The notes under the pieces are model-generated. The model saw only the letters and a program-made list of their open reading frames with translations, was not told the DNA's origin and ran no database searches. Position numbers and translations under genes: made by a program. 64,000 nucleotides of DNA from Opitutia bacterium ISCC 52 (GTDB lineage Bacteria; Verrucomicrobiota; Verrucomicrobiia; Opitutales; UBA2995), in contig CP076040.1 in the NCBI GenBank assembly GCA_014529675.2, positions 2,437,894 through 2,501,893 of the forward strand, read 5' to 3'. Positions 27,018 to 37,100 of the stretch are shown here, in pieces. The number at the start of each line of letters is the position of its first letter. Within the stretch, counting starts at the first letter, position 1.

Positions 27018-28037
27018 CTACTGAACACCCATTACTTCTTTCGAAGCTTCTACGATTCCTTTGACGTCCAAGTTCTCTTTATGCAATGGAAAACCATGTT
27101 CAACCAGGTACCAATCCTCGGTGAACGAAACACGCTCTCCTGGAGCAATAGTTTCCAATGGACCTATGGGTTCCAACTCAGCCGTGGTAAGGGTTTCCCG
27201 AAAATTTTCCACATACCAGATCGAGATAGTCATGGGGATACGCTCCGCGTAGTTTTTCTCAGGAAAGACCGGATATTTCTTCACGAATAGGAGATCGTTC
27301 GGAATCAGGTAACTGAACCAACCTTCCATTGAGTCCATACCTAACTTTGGGTACTCAGGTGCCTGACTGATGACCAAGCAATTGTCTTTAAGATAAATGC
27401 CTTCATTCTCAGGTAGCATGTTGATCCGATTATCCGGCTCGTACATGGCATAGTGGTTGATGTAGCGCGACCAATCAGAGGTCGGAATCACAACAATACC
27501 ACCACCCTTTCCAAAAGTACGGCTCCAATGATTATGCTGTTTGGTTTTTTTGCCGATATTGATGAGAGTCTGATTGCAGCTGAGATGCGACCCCTTGGCC
27601 GCAAGCGTAAATGTCCTGACTACTTGTATCCCAGTAGCTTTGTGCTTCACACTGGTAAGTGTAGCCTGCCGAGGACCGGTAATCTCTGATTCCCAGGCCC
27701 CTAGCCAAATCTCATCACGCGAGGCAATCCGGCGTTCCAATCCAAAATCGAAGCGCCCCGCTCCACTGAAAATGCGTTCGCCTGGATTGTCAGGGTCGTA
27801 GCGATAGCCTTCTTCACCGGGAATGATCTCCAAGGCCTCTTTCCCATGAAGCTGATAGGACATGATTTTTCCGCCTATCGAGGGAGTCAAAATGGCAGTG
27901 CATTCACTATTCGTCAGTTCGATAGCATCGTCGTAACCAAAATATTCAATCAATCGAGCACCAGGATGATCGGCCATCAAACAAAGGGGTACAGCCCCTA
28001 GCATTACGGTATAGAGAAATAGTCTAGGGGTGCGCAT
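27018..28037 (-). CDS. Secreted DUF4380-type protein
   Basis: 339 residues with signal peptide (MRTPRLFLYTVMLGAVPLCLMA). LTPSIGGKIMSYQLHGKEAL and the KQHNHWSRTFGKGG segment give the galactose-mutarotase-like look of DUF4380 proteins, which are common beside sulfatases in Verrucomicrobia and Planctomycetes. A role in sugar handling is inferred from the fold only. Its stop lies 12 bp from the end of the IS3 element; the C-terminus (EASKEVMGVQ) seems natural. Confidence 0.75.
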   Translation of the reverse strand: MRTPRLFLYTVMLGAVPLCLMADHPGARLIEYFGYDDAIELTNSECTAILTPSIGGKIMSYQLHGKEALEIIPGEEGYRYDPDNPGERIFSGAGRFDFGLERRIASRDEIWLGAWESEITGPRQATLTSVKHKATGIQVVRTFTLAAKGSHLSCNQTLINIGKKTKQHNHWSRTFGKGGGIVVIPTSDWSRYINHYAMYEPDNRINMLPENEGIYLKDNCLVISQAPEYPKLGMDSMEGWFSYLIPNDLLFVKKYPVFPEKNYAERIPMTISIWYVENFRETLTTAELEPIGPLETIAPGERVSFTEDWYLVEHGFPLHKENLDVKGIVEASKEVMGVQ

Positions 28038-28133
28038 ACGGAAAAGTTTGAAGAAGCGAACAGACAGGTAAATAAGATAATACCAAGTTTAGTTAGAATC
28101 TACCCAAACTCCCCAAAAAAGTCATTACCCACT

Positions 28134-28514
28134 ATGAAGACACTCAAACGACTCCTTGGTCTCAGCATTGTTATAAGTTTCCTATCCCTGTACCTCACTG
28201 CGAGCAACGAACGCCCCAACATTGTTCTCATCATGGTGGATGATATGGGATGGTCGGACGTTGGGAGTTATGGGGGAGAAATTCCCACGCCCCATATCGA
28301 TTCTTTAGCCGCCAATGGAGTACGCTTTTCCCAATTTTATAACACCGCACGCTGCTACCCGACCCGCGCCAGTCTGCTGACCGGCCTTCATCCACATCAG
28401 ACAGGTATCGGAGCTGCGACCAACTCACCACGCGGACTGATTGGAGACCATGGTGTGTATGGTTACCGTGGATACTTGAACCGCAATAGCCTGACCCTGG
28501 CCGAAGTATTGGGA
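28134..28514 (+). pseudogene. Arylsulfatase, N-terminal fragment
   Basis: Signal peptide, then RPNIVLIMVDDMGWSDVGSY (metal-binding Asp pair) and the formylglycine motif CYPTRASLLTG. After TLAEVLG at about 28514 the sulfatase match stops and the sequence is the antisense of a Kelch gene. About 380 of the usual 500 codons are missing. The frame continues to a chance stop at 28580. Confidence 0.85.
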
Positions 28515-29011
28515 TCATACTCATCCACCCAATTGACCCATCCGTCTATATGGCCATTTAAAATACCTGCCACAATGTAGAATTTGTCTTGATACAATAC
28601 CACACCAGCCGATCCTAGAATTCGGTCCTCTGGAATGGGATCTCCTTTTGCCCATGTGTCAGTCTTGGGATTGTATGTATAAATGTAGGGCAGTCCTTTT
28701 TCATTGGGGAAAGGCCCCGTCATCGCACAGATAAAATAGATTAAACCCTTGCAAGAAACCGGCTGAAAATGATGAATCTCAACCGGAGGCTCAGATCCAT
28801 GACTCCAAGTATTGGTTTCCGGGTCCAGGATATCCACCGATTGAATCCGGCGTCCGTCCATGAGGTAAAACTTACCCTCGTTTTCAACAAAGGCCGCTTC
28901 ATGGCGCTTATTTAATTCTCCTTGCGTATCGACAAATTGCCATTGCTCAGTAGCAAATAAGCCCAAAACAGTTGAACAAAAGATGAGGCCGGAAATAAAC
29001 CTTTTAACCAT
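28506..29011 (-). pseudogene. Secreted Kelch-repeat protein, N-terminal fragment
   Basis: Signal peptide (MVKRFISGLIFCSTVLGLFA). Kelch-like blades follow: DGRRIQSVDILDPETNTW, GLPYIYTYNPKTDTWAKGDP and RILGSAGVVLYQDKFYIVAG, up to WVDEYDPNT. There the homology ends at the sulfatase fragment; a normal propeller would need two or three more blades. The two fragments meet tail to tail at the shared bases GTATTGGGA (28506-28514). Confidence 0.8.
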
Positions 29012-29016
29012 AGTGT

Positions 29017-30471
29017 TTAGTGAGTCTTAAAAGCTGGTTCCTCACCCGGGATGGGAGAGTTATTGAAACTGCCACGTTTATAAATAGCTTCAATACCTCC
29101 ATTGGCCTCGATCACGGCGGCTTGAGAAGCTTTGGCCTCCTGATTGATGGCTTCGGGGTCCACCATCTTTAGAAGTTGTTCGCGCATGCGAGTCTCGATA
29201 GATTCATAGTCTGCTTGCCCGTGGAGATCTTTATTCTCAAGAGGATCTGTTTCTAAATCGTAGAGCTCCGGTGGATCTTTATGATAGTGAATATACTTGT
29301 AACGTCCATCGTTCAGCATGAACACGGCATTCGGAAAGTGTAAGGCGTGGTATTCGGAAAACACATACCGCTCTTCTGGAGGGTCAGCCAGCAAGTCCTG
29401 CAAGGCTTCTCCCGGACGACCATCCTCAGGATCCGATTCGATGTCGAAATTCTTCACGAAGGTCGGGTAAAGATCCACTAGCGAGACGGGTATATTGGAC
29501 ACTTCGCCCGAAGGAAAACCTGGACCTGCAGCAAGGAATGGCAGACGAGCAGACTCCTCATACATTGTGAATTTCCCAAACAACCCACGTGACCCTCTAC
29601 TCTCTCCATGGTCGGTTGAATAAACCACGTTTGTGTTCTCCTCCAGGCCAAGTTCTTTGATGGCGTTTAACACCCGACCGATGTTTTCATCGAGATTAGA
29701 AATGCTAGCCGCATAGGCGCGATTCATTTGAATCACCTCTTCTTCGGTAAAGGGCTCTTCCTGGCCATGCAGATGGCGCAAGACCTGTAAGGCTGGATGT
29801 TGATTCCAGTCATCCTTCTTCATTTGGGGTGGTTCCGGAATGTCTTTGTTCGCGTAGTAATCGAACCATTTTTGGGGAGCGATATAGGGAGGATGCGGGC
29901 AGACAAAGGAAACCATAAGGGTCCATGGTTTCCCCTCCTGAGCCATAATCCTTTTCTTCAGCCAATCCACCGCCTGTGAGGCAATCCGTTCATCGTATTC
30001 CAGGTAAGTAGAATCACCGGGTCCCGCATCTTGAATCTCTTTGCGTTTGTTGCGTGGCTGTGCCCGTTCATCCCGAATACAGCCGTGAATATCTCCTGGG
30101 CCGTATACGTGCAGCGTATCGATCTCCTCCGAAAATCCGTTGTCGTCCTCTGCGCTACGGAAATGCAGTTTTCCGATCACTGTAACATCTACTCCGTTTT
30201 CACGCAGTTTGTGATGCCAGCTTTCATTTTCACCATGATAGGGATGCGCATTGTCCCAATTACCGATCTGATGGACAAAGCGACCGGTTGCCAGGCTCGC
30301 ACGCACGGGCACACAAATGGGGCAATTAGTATAGGCTCGTTCAAAGGCCGTCCCTCGAGCTGCCAGAGCATCCAGATTCGGCGTTTGAAACAGTGGATTC
30401 TTCCGGCCAACAAAAGCGTTATTGTGCTGATCGGAAAAAATGAACAGGAAATTATTGGGTTGGTCGCTCAC
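29017..30471 (-). CDS. Sulfatase without signal peptide (CVPVR type)
   Basis: 484 residues of the type I sulfatase/alkaline-phosphatase fold. FIFSDQHNNAFVGR gives the metal site and CVPVRASLATG the formylglycine core, with Val in place of the usual Ser/Thr. VYSTDHGESRGSRGLFGKFT gives the second metal site. It belongs to the choline-sulfatase/heparan-sulfatase-like group without a signal peptide, so a cytoplasmic substrate is likely. It lies 6 bp upstream of the Kelch fragment, so the two were once co-transcribed. Confidence 0.9.
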   Translation of the reverse strand: MSDQPNNFLFIFSDQHNNAFVGRKNPLFQTPNLDALAARGTAFERAYTNCPICVPVRASLATGRFVHQIGNWDNAHPYHGENESWHHKLRENGVDVTVIGKLHFRSAEDDNGFSEEIDTLHVYGPGDIHGCIRDERAQPRNKRKEIQDAGPGDSTYLEYDERIASQAVDWLKKRIMAQEGKPWTLMVSFVCPHPPYIAPQKWFDYYANKDIPEPPQMKKDDWNQHPALQVLRHLHGQEEPFTEEEVIQMNRAYAASISNLDENIGRVLNAIKELGLEENTNVVYSTDHGESRGSRGLFGKFTMYEESARLPFLAAGPGFPSGEVSNIPVSLVDLYPTFVKNFDIESDPEDGRPGEALQDLLADPPEERYVFSEYHALHFPNAVFMLNDGRYKYIHYHKDPPELYDLETDPLENKDLHGQADYESIETRMREQLLKMVDPEAINQEAKASQAAVIEANGGIEAIYKRGSFNNSPIPGEEPAFKTH

Positions 30472-30544
30472 TTTATAATTGGAGGAATGATTTAAATTAG
30501 TGTCTTAGGATTTATGCAAGATAGGCAATGGCCAAGAATAGATC

Positions 30545-31345
30545 TTACGGATTTTCAAAAGATACAGTTTCATCAAGGTATCGCTTCAAAGAATTCCAAT
30601 ACATGGGAAATTCGATAATGGAATTATGATCAGAGCCTGGAACGACCACCCAGTCTTTCAGTCCCTTCCAATGGTTGTAGAGATTCTGAGAATGCTTGCG
30701 GGGTATGATGTGGTCTGATTCAGCAATTAGAAAGAGCGCTGATTGGTCCATTGGTTGAGAAGCGGCCAGGGAATCAAATGGATCTTTAAGCAGCAGTCTA
30801 ACAGGCGCCCAAGGATACATACCCTGCCCTACATTTGCTATGCTGTCATAAGGCGTGACCAGGATTAGCTGATCAATATTTCTCTGTGCGGCAACCTGGA
30901 CGGCAATCCCGCTCCCCAGACTTCTTCCTAATAGAACGATTGAATCGAAGTGATCCTTTACATCATCGAAAATGGCCAACGCATCTCCAACAAGTCCTTT
31001 CTCGCTTGGCTCTCCCTCACTTTCTCCATACCCACGATAATTTACTAATAACACAGCAACATCACTCAGTTCTTCAAACAGCCCAATGAGCTGTGAAGCT
31101 TCCTCACCATTTCCTCCATAGTAAATAAGGAGCTTTTTCCTATTAGGATGCATCAGCCATCCGTGTAACTTAACACCGTCCCTTTCTAATCGGTATTCGA
31201 ATGGAGCGTTTTCCTTCACATGAGCCCAATCACGATCCAACGACTGTGGAAAATAGAGCATCTTTCTCTGATTCAAATAGAGGTATAAAACCATACCCAA
31301 GAAGCAGAACAAACAGAGGCCGAGAATGATCAATATGACTTTCAT
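30545..31345 (-). CDS. Alpha/beta hydrolase with N-terminal membrane anchor
   Basis: 266 residues. The first about 25 form a transmembrane segment (LIILGLCLFCFLGMVLYLYL). The hydrolase core has LIYYGGNGEEASQL, the nucleophile elbow LLGRSLGSGIAVQ (Ser), an Asp in LIAESDHIIP and a His in GSDHNSII. It resembles BEM46/YfhR-type enzymes. The substrate is unknown. Confidence 0.87.
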   Translation of the reverse strand: MKVILIILGLCLFCFLGMVLYLYLNQRKMLYFPQSLDRDWAHVKENAPFEYRLERDGVKLHGWLMHPNRKKLLIYYGGNGEEASQLIGLFEELSDVAVLLVNYRGYGESEGEPSEKGLVGDALAIFDDVKDHFDSIVLLGRSLGSGIAVQVAAQRNIDQLILVTPYDSIANVGQGMYPWAPVRLLLKDPFDSLAASQPMDQSALFLIAESDHIIPRKHSQNLYNHWKGLKDWVVVPGSDHNSIIEFPMYWNSLKRYLDETVSFENP

Positions 31346-31383
31346 GCATGAACTTTTCTACGATGTAGTAGAAATCCAGATAC

Positions 31384-32136
31384 TTACAACCACCGACGTG
31401 TTAAACTAAAGGACTGTCCCGTCGGTCCATACTTGGGCGTCGTCGCAAGATACATGGCAAGCGGAACAACATCTTCTGGTAATTTTCTCCACTCCAAACT
31501 GCCGCCCAATTGTTCTACCAATTTCCTTTCAGGCACTTCTCCTTCTTTCGGTTTGGTGTGAACGATTCCTGGAACCAGTTCATTCACCGTAATATCAAAG
31601 GGAAGCAACTCTTCTGCTAAGGATCGAATAAAGTGCCACAGGCCAGCCTTCGCTACACTGTAGACAGATAAGTCTACCACACCACGGTGCCCAAGCCCTG
31701 AGCCAGTAAAGATAATCTTTCCAGCCCCTCGCTTCTTGAGATGCGGAATGGCCGCACGGGCCGTGTAAAATGCACTGGTCAAATTGACGTCGACACAAAC
31801 CTGCCACTGCTCAGGCGTGATTTCTTCGGTTGGCGTTCTCCAAACGGTATTTCCTCCCGCATTCGCAAAAAGAATATCGAGCCCACCGAAAGCCTCAGCC
31901 GCTTGATCGACCATGCCTTTAACCGCATCTGCATCGGTCACATCACAGGGAATCGCAATCGCTTCACCTCCCGAAGCGTTAATTCCATCTGCCACCTCAT
32001 CAATCTGATCCGCTGTCCGTGCAGTCACACACACGCGGGCACCTTTTTCAGCATAAGCTTCGACAATAGCTCGGCCAATGCCTTTACCGGAACCCGTTAC
32101 GATCGCGACTTTTCCTTCCAGGGATTCTTCACTCAT
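31384..32136 (-). CDS. Short-chain dehydrogenase (SDR)
   Basis: 250 residues from ATG 32136 (MSEESLEGKVAIVTGSGKGIG). TGSGKGIG is the cofactor site, ANAGGN the structural motif, FTGSGLGHRG carries the catalytic Ser and YSVAK the catalytic pair. The frame opens 10 codons earlier with an unlikely leader. A typical NAD(P)-dependent oxidoreductase of unknown substrate; a REP pair lies just upstream. Confidence 0.9.
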   Translation of the reverse strand: MSEESLEGKVAIVTGSGKGIGRAIVEAYAEKGARVCVTARTADQIDEVADGINASGGEAIAIPCDVTDADAVKGMVDQAAEAFGGLDILFANAGGNTVWRTPTEEITPEQWQVCVDVNLTSAFYTARAAIPHLKKRGAGKIIFTGSGLGHRGVVDLSVYSVAKAGLWHFIRSLAEELLPFDITVNELVPGIVHTKPKEGEVPERKLVEQLGGSLEWRKLPEDVVPLAMYLATTPKYGPTGQSFSLTRRWL

Positions 32137-32169
32137 TAGATTAACATCAATAATAAGGGTTAACAAAAA

Positions 32170-32242
32170 TGTAGGAAGGGAGCTTGCTCCCGATTTTCTA
32201 TATTTCCTACCAAATTGATCGAGAGCAAGCTCCCTTCCTACA
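32170..32242. repeat. REP-like palindrome pair (BIME), family A
   Basis: Two 24 bp units in opposite orientation, 32170-32193 and 32219-32242, differ at one base. The unit begins TGTAGGAAGGGAGCTTGCTC and ends CGA; its inner part GGGAGCTTGCTCCC is itself palindromic. Diverged copies of the same unit occur at 62098-62165. It resembles Pseudomonas REP sequences, which are spread by RAYT transposases. Confidence 0.85.
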
Positions 32243-32252
32243 TCATAAAACC

Positions 32253-34448
32253 TTATTGAGGCGCCTGACGTTGCAGTTGAGCCCCCAACTGCTGTTGGTA
32301 AATCAGGAAATCGGTATTGGCTGGTTCAAGCTCAATGGCGCGTGAGATACAACCCATCGCTTTCTGAGGATCCCCCAGATAAGCATAAATCATCGCCAAG
32401 TTATACCACCAACGAGCTTGATCGGGATCCAGTCCCACGGCTTCGACAAAGGCATTTTGAGCTCCATTGTAATCGCCTTGCTCTGCAAGTAATAGCCCCT
32501 GTGAGTAGGCAAGCAGCCCAATCGAGTTATCGATTGCACGAGCGTCTCTTAATAAATTCAGCGCACCGTTAATGTCGCCCGCACGTGAAAGCAGAATGGC
32601 CGCATCGTAATACAGGTATGGATTTTCCTTATCGAAAGACACCGCTTGGCGAACGAGCTTTTTGGCTAATGAAAAGTCTCCTTGCACCAGTGCAAGCTCA
32701 GCCCTCCGCAGCGCACCTCCTGGGCGGTCAGCGTTCATCTCGGCATACTCCTGCCACTCCTGAAAGGCTAACTGGTCAGGATTAAACTGAGGCAGCAACG
32801 CCTCCGCTGCCCGATTCCGAACCAGGCGAGATTCATCATTCAAAGCCGTTTGAACCGTAGCCAGCTGATCCTGCCGCTGAGTCATCGCCGTCAAAGACGC
32901 TTCCCTGAGCATCGGTGATTCGTGCTTCAACCCTTCCTGAGCAAAGGCAAATACATGCTGGTCTTGCACATTCGGGGCCATCAGACGCATCCAGGTCGTT
33001 TTCCAATATACATTTTCTTCCTCCTGATACAGCGCCTCAATTTGTTTAAGCGCCTCAGGCGATCCTGCATGCGCATCGGTTAGTGCCTTGGCACGCTTTT
33101 GCACATGCTTTCGGCGATCAGAATCTCCATACCATTCGTCGACATGCTTGAGCGCCCATTCGGCTGTTTGATCATCATGACAGGTATTACAGGCATTGGG
33201 CACGCCATGATCGATGGTCAGTTTAGGATCGGGACTGGTAAACCCATGATCCCGACGTGGATCACGCACCATATAAGTACGTTCTGGCATGTGACAGGAA
33301 ATACACTGATTGCCCGTACTACCTGCGGCGTGGCGGCTGTGCTTTATAGGATCGATCACAATCGATTCATTCAGACCGGTTCCGTGACAGCGCATACACA
33401 GCGCATTACTAGGCACATCTAGTATCGGTTCACCTGAATGAGGATTGTGGCAATCCATGCAGGTTACTCCCTTATGCCCCATACGACTCATCATGAACGA
33501 AGCGTAAACATAATCCTCTTCCAAGGCCTGACCGTCAGCAAAATAGGCACCCGGCGCATCGGGTAAAGTAAGCCTGTAATGATCAAAAAACTTCTCTCCG
33601 GCATGAAAGCCGTTTTGCGTAATTTCTTCCCTACGAGCGTGGCAAGTCGCGCAATTTTGCATGCTGAGCTGGAGATCCGCTTGGGTCGTGGCTGCGACAT
33701 AGTTTCCCTCTTTGGCCGCCTCGACGTGCTCCTTCATTCCTGAGTGACATTGTACACAACTGACCGTCTGAAGAAGCCAGGTACTTTTATACTCGTCCGT
33801 CTCCATCGAGTAGTTCTTCTCAAAATGCGTCATGTGACAGAAAGCACAATTAGTATTCCAATTCATACCCTGTTGAGACCAATGCCCCCACTCAGTCGGC
33901 CGACGATTCTCGTCTTCAAATACGTTAAACCACTCCTTATTGTGCGGATCCCAAGTCAATGCCTGCGTTTGCAAACGCCCCTTCCCTGTAGGAACCAGGT
34001 ATTGCACCAAGGGAGTTTCACCAATCACGCCAGCAATGGGTGCATCGTGGCCTTCCGGCATCGTATCCGGAACTTCCTGTTGCGAGATAACAAAGGAATC
34101 GCCCTCCGCTTTAAGATCGTAGGTTACCCCACCCTCATCAGTCACGGTTTGCATCAAGAAGGCTTCCGCATCCTTTTCTGGATCAATCAGACGATTCGCG
34201 ATCGCATGGTGACTCCTCAACCAATCCGAATGAGCACTCGTATGGCACTCCGCACACACCTGCGGTGAGGCCCAGGCCAAATCGGCTGGACGGTGACTCA
34301 GAGGAAACAATTCGTGCAGCTCTTCATCCGTTTTCAGAACCAGCGGTGCGTCTTCACTCTTCTTCGAAGAACACCCCGCCTGCCAAACCAAAGGCGCAGC
34401 ACAGCACAACAAAACAACAATTCTCAGGATATAGGATAGTCGTAGCAT
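32253..34448 (-). CDS. Eight-haem cytochrome c lipoprotein with TPR domain
   Basis: About 731 residues from ATG 34448 (MLRLSYILRIVVLLCCAAPL), with lipobox QAGC; the frame extends to 34544. Eight CxxCH sites are visible: CAECH, CAFCH, CVQCH, CATCH, CMDCH, CMRCH, CISCH and CNTCH, all in the first about 430 residues. They are followed by a HEAT-like section and three to four tetratricopeptide repeats (the first near NPYLYYDAAILLSRAGDING). Extracytoplasmic electron transfer is certain in kind; partner and reaction are not known. It is divergent from the DUF1080 gene. Confidence 0.9.
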   Translation of the reverse strand: MLRLSYILRIVVLLCCAAPLVWQAGCSSKKSEDAPLVLKTDEELHELFPLSHRPADLAWASPQVCAECHTSAHSDWLRSHHAIANRLIDPEKDAEAFLMQTVTDEGGVTYDLKAEGDSFVISQQEVPDTMPEGHDAPIAGVIGETPLVQYLVPTGKGRLQTQALTWDPHNKEWFNVFEDENRRPTEWGHWSQQGMNWNTNCAFCHMTHFEKNYSMETDEYKSTWLLQTVSCVQCHSGMKEHVEAAKEGNYVAATTQADLQLSMQNCATCHARREEITQNGFHAGEKFFDHYRLTLPDAPGAYFADGQALEEDYVYASFMMSRMGHKGVTCMDCHNPHSGEPILDVPSNALCMRCHGTGLNESIVIDPIKHSRHAAGSTGNQCISCHMPERTYMVRDPRRDHGFTSPDPKLTIDHGVPNACNTCHDDQTAEWALKHVDEWYGDSDRRKHVQKRAKALTDAHAGSPEALKQIEALYQEEENVYWKTTWMRLMAPNVQDQHVFAFAQEGLKHESPMLREASLTAMTQRQDQLATVQTALNDESRLVRNRAAEALLPQFNPDQLAFQEWQEYAEMNADRPGGALRRAELALVQGDFSLAKKLVRQAVSFDKENPYLYYDAAILLSRAGDINGALNLLRDARAIDNSIGLLAYSQGLLLAEQGDYNGAQNAFVEAVGLDPDQARWWYNLAMIYAYLGDPQKAMGCISRAIELEPANTDFLIYQQQLGAQLQRQAPQ

Positions 34449-34610
34449 AGAGAAATGGGAGTGTTCACCACCCCCCAAGCTCAAAACTTCAACAGACTCC
34501 TCTCTCCCTGAAAAGGAAAATGTATACTTTAGGGGCCAAATCAATTCTCTTCAAAGATAATACAGTTACCAGGCTTGCCCATCACTAGACCGGATGTAGT
34601 TTATCATTTA

Positions 34611-35300
34611 ATGAAACTAACCGTTCTATTTACTATTTTCAGTCTTTCACTGATTTCTAGCCAAGCTGAGCCACTGGTCTGGAAGGACCTGTTTAACGGG
34701 AAAGATCTTTCTAACTGGGTGGATGTGAACACGAGCCCGGAGACTTGGTGGTTTGAGGATGGTCTCTTGAAATGTAAAGGACTGCCCATTGGCGTGATGC
34801 GCTCTGAGAAGCAGTATGAGAATTTCGTCTTGGAAATTGAGTGGCGGCATATGGAAAATGGCGGCAACTCCGGGGTGTTTATTTGGAGTGAAGGAAGACC
34901 TGCTCCAGACAAGGAGCTACCGAAAGGCATGGAGGTACAGATGCTGGAGCTCTCCTATTCGAAAATGCATAATCGTCATCCAGGGTACGTAAGTGGAGAA
35001 CTGTTTGGCGCCAATGGTCTGACCGTGGTACCCGACAATCCCCGTGGTCCGCGCAGCATGTCACTCGAGTATCGCTGTAAACCTGCTGGTGAATGGAACA
35101 AATATGTCGTCGTCGCCGTGGATGGGACCGTGAAGCTTTCGATTAACGGCAAGTTTGTAAACGGGGTACAAAAAGCCTCGGTCAAGAAAGGTTACCTATG
35201 CCTGGAATCTGAAGGGGCAGAAATTCACTTTCGCAATATGCGAATCATGGAGCTACCTCCAGGAGTGACGGCTCCCGAGCAAATTGCACCGCTGGAGTAG
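34611..35300 (+). CDS. Secreted DUF1080 (3-keto-disaccharide hydrolase-like) protein
   Basis: 229 residues from ATG 34611 with signal peptide ([19 protein letters not shown]). [16 protein letters not shown] starts the concanavalin-like DUF1080 domain, followed by [22 protein letters not shown] and the C-terminal [20 protein letters not shown]. This is a very frequent family in Verrucomicrobia and Planctomycetes; some members hydrolyse 3-keto-glycosides. Confidence 0.92.
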   Translation: MKLTVLFTIFSLSLISSQAEPLVWKDLFNGKDLSNWVDVNTSPETWWFEDGLLKCKGLPIGVMRSEKQYENFVLEIEWRHMENGGNSGVFIWSEGRPAPDKELPKGMEVQMLELSYSKMHNRHPGYVSGELFGANGLTVVPDNPRGPRSMSLEYRCKPAGEWNKYVVVAVDGTVKLSINGKFVNGVQKASVKKGYLCLESEGAEIHFRNMRIMELPPGVTAPEQIAPLE

Positions 35301-35470
35301 TTTAGTAATCAGTAAACGGTTGTCAGTAATCAGTTGTTGCTGGTTTTTGCTACCTTACAGAACAATCCACGATTGTCAGTCCTTGTGGTTTCATTCGTGA
35401 ACACGACCGTGGCTACCCCATCCGGTAACTGTTTACCGAACACCGATCACTAAATACGGGCCGAAGGCCC

Positions 35471-37075
35471 TTAATCCGTCTGCCAGACGTGCGTGTTCGT
35501 ATAAGGCGGATGTTCAAAACGTACCGGATCTTCTACCACGCGTGGATCTTTCTCTTTTACCAACGTATCCATAAGCTCCTTACTAAGCTTTTCTTTGATC
35601 TCCTGATAATCAAGATGCTCCGCCACATTGGTCATGTAGTCGGGATCGTTGCGCAAATCGTACAGCTCTTCGAAAGGACGTTTATCAAAAGCGAAATCGA
35701 AATAGATTCGATTTTCCGGCTCATTACGGTGCTCGATGATCCATGCCTTGGTAGGACTCGCGTCCAGATCTCCGAATGCGGCGAAAGTGTTATTCTCCAT
35801 AAGATCCCAATCCACAGCATCATCTCCCACCACAACCCCAGGTGACCCCATCGGCCACCTATCGGGTTCAAAATTGCGGATGTATATAAAATCTTTTGTC
35901 CGGATGGCACGCTGGGGATAAGGTAACCTATCCTCCCGCGCTTCAGCTACATGACGTTCACGACCAACGATCACAGAATCACGAGCCTCATCGATTTGCC
36001 CTGACTCTTTGGATAAAAACAACGGCATCAGGTCTCGCTCGGACATACCGGCAGGAACATCCGTTTGACCGGCTTTTAGGAATGTGGGGGCCAGCTCCCG
36101 CAGATTTACAAAATCAGAGATGACACGCCCGGGTTTTATTTTCCCTGGCCAACGAGCGGCCAATGTCACTTCGGTCCCCAAGTCATATAGATTACATTTC
36201 GCCCGAGGAATTCCTGGAATGCCATGATCTCCACTAATAACAATCAAGGTGTTATCCAGCTCTCCCATTTCTTCGAGCTTCTTTAAGATGATTCCAATAC
36301 CCGCATCGACGGCCAAACACTCGCCCAGGTAGTCATTTACGTCCTGACGGACCTCATGCGTGTCAGGAAGAAATTTTGGTAATCGCCCCTCAAGCTTATC
36401 AGGATCCAATCCCCAAAGATCTTTCCCTGACCCTTTGGTCCATTTGCGGTGCGTGTTGGTCGGGCCCCACCAAAAACAGAATGGATCGCCTTCCTCACGA
36501 TCAGCAATAAATGCATCCCAGTTCTGGCGCACTTCATCATAGAGTTGCTCCTTGGCTACATCCACACCCATCTCTGGTGCTTTAGCGGTCACAAACTGCG
36601 AGAACCGATTAAAGTTAGTCCCCCCTTGGTGATACACCGTTCGCTTCGCACCATAGGGTGCATGGGCGGGAGTACCCGGACTCCATACCTTGTAGGAATA
36701 GCCGATATGGTACCCGGATTTTTCGAGCTCTAGAGGATAAGACGGAATGCTTTCATCCCAGACAGCCGATTGCAGAATCGCACCACGCTCCGCTTGCCAA
36801 AAATAACGCCCTGAAAGGAGCGAACTTCGGCAAGGTGTGCAGGATGGCACAGGAACAAAGGCATTGGAAAAGAGCGCACCTTCATTAGCCACGCGATCGA
36901 AGTTTGGAGTATCGATCAAAGCATTGATCGAATCAGGACCTTCGACTTGCTCGTAAGCACTGGCGTAACGCCCCCAGTCATCTGCAAACAAAAATACAAT
37001 ATTGGGACGATCATCCCCTGAAACAAAACCACTTGAAGACATAATAAGAAGAAAAAGGAAGCGTAGAGTTTTCAT
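35471..37075 (-). CDS. Secreted sulfatase (CTPCR type)
   Basis: 534 residues with signal peptide (MKTLRFLFLLIMSSSGFVSG). Metal site NIVFLFADDWGRYAS and formylglycine motif CTPCRSSLLSG, with Cys at the fourth position; VISGDHGIPGIPRAK is the C-terminal metal site. It is probably periplasmic or exported and active on a sulfated polysaccharide. The Cys-x-Pro-x-Arg core needs an anaerobic (anSME) or FGE-type maturase encoded elsewhere. Confidence 0.93.
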   Translation of the reverse strand: MKTLRFLFLLIMSSSGFVSGDDRPNIVFLFADDWGRYASAYEQVEGPDSINALIDTPNFDRVANEGALFSNAFVPVPSCTPCRSSLLSGRYFWQAERGAILQSAVWDESIPSYPLELEKSGYHIGYSYKVWSPGTPAHAPYGAKRTVYHQGGTNFNRFSQFVTAKAPEMGVDVAKEQLYDEVRQNWDAFIADREEGDPFCFWWGPTNTHRKWTKGSGKDLWGLDPDKLEGRLPKFLPDTHEVRQDVNDYLGECLAVDAGIGIILKKLEEMGELDNTLIVISGDHGIPGIPRAKCNLYDLGTEVTLAARWPGKIKPGRVISDFVNLRELAPTFLKAGQTDVPAGMSERDLMPLFLSKESGQIDEARDSVIVGRERHVAEAREDRLPYPQRAIRTKDFIYIRNFEPDRWPMGSPGVVVGDDAVDWDLMENNTFAAFGDLDASPTKAWIIEHRNEPENRIYFDFAFDKRPFEELYDLRNDPDYMTNVAEHLDYQEIKEKLSKELMDTLVKEKDPRVVEDPVRFEHPPYTNTHVWQTD

Positions 37076-37100
37076 ACTTGTAATGAAAACCTTAGTCCTA

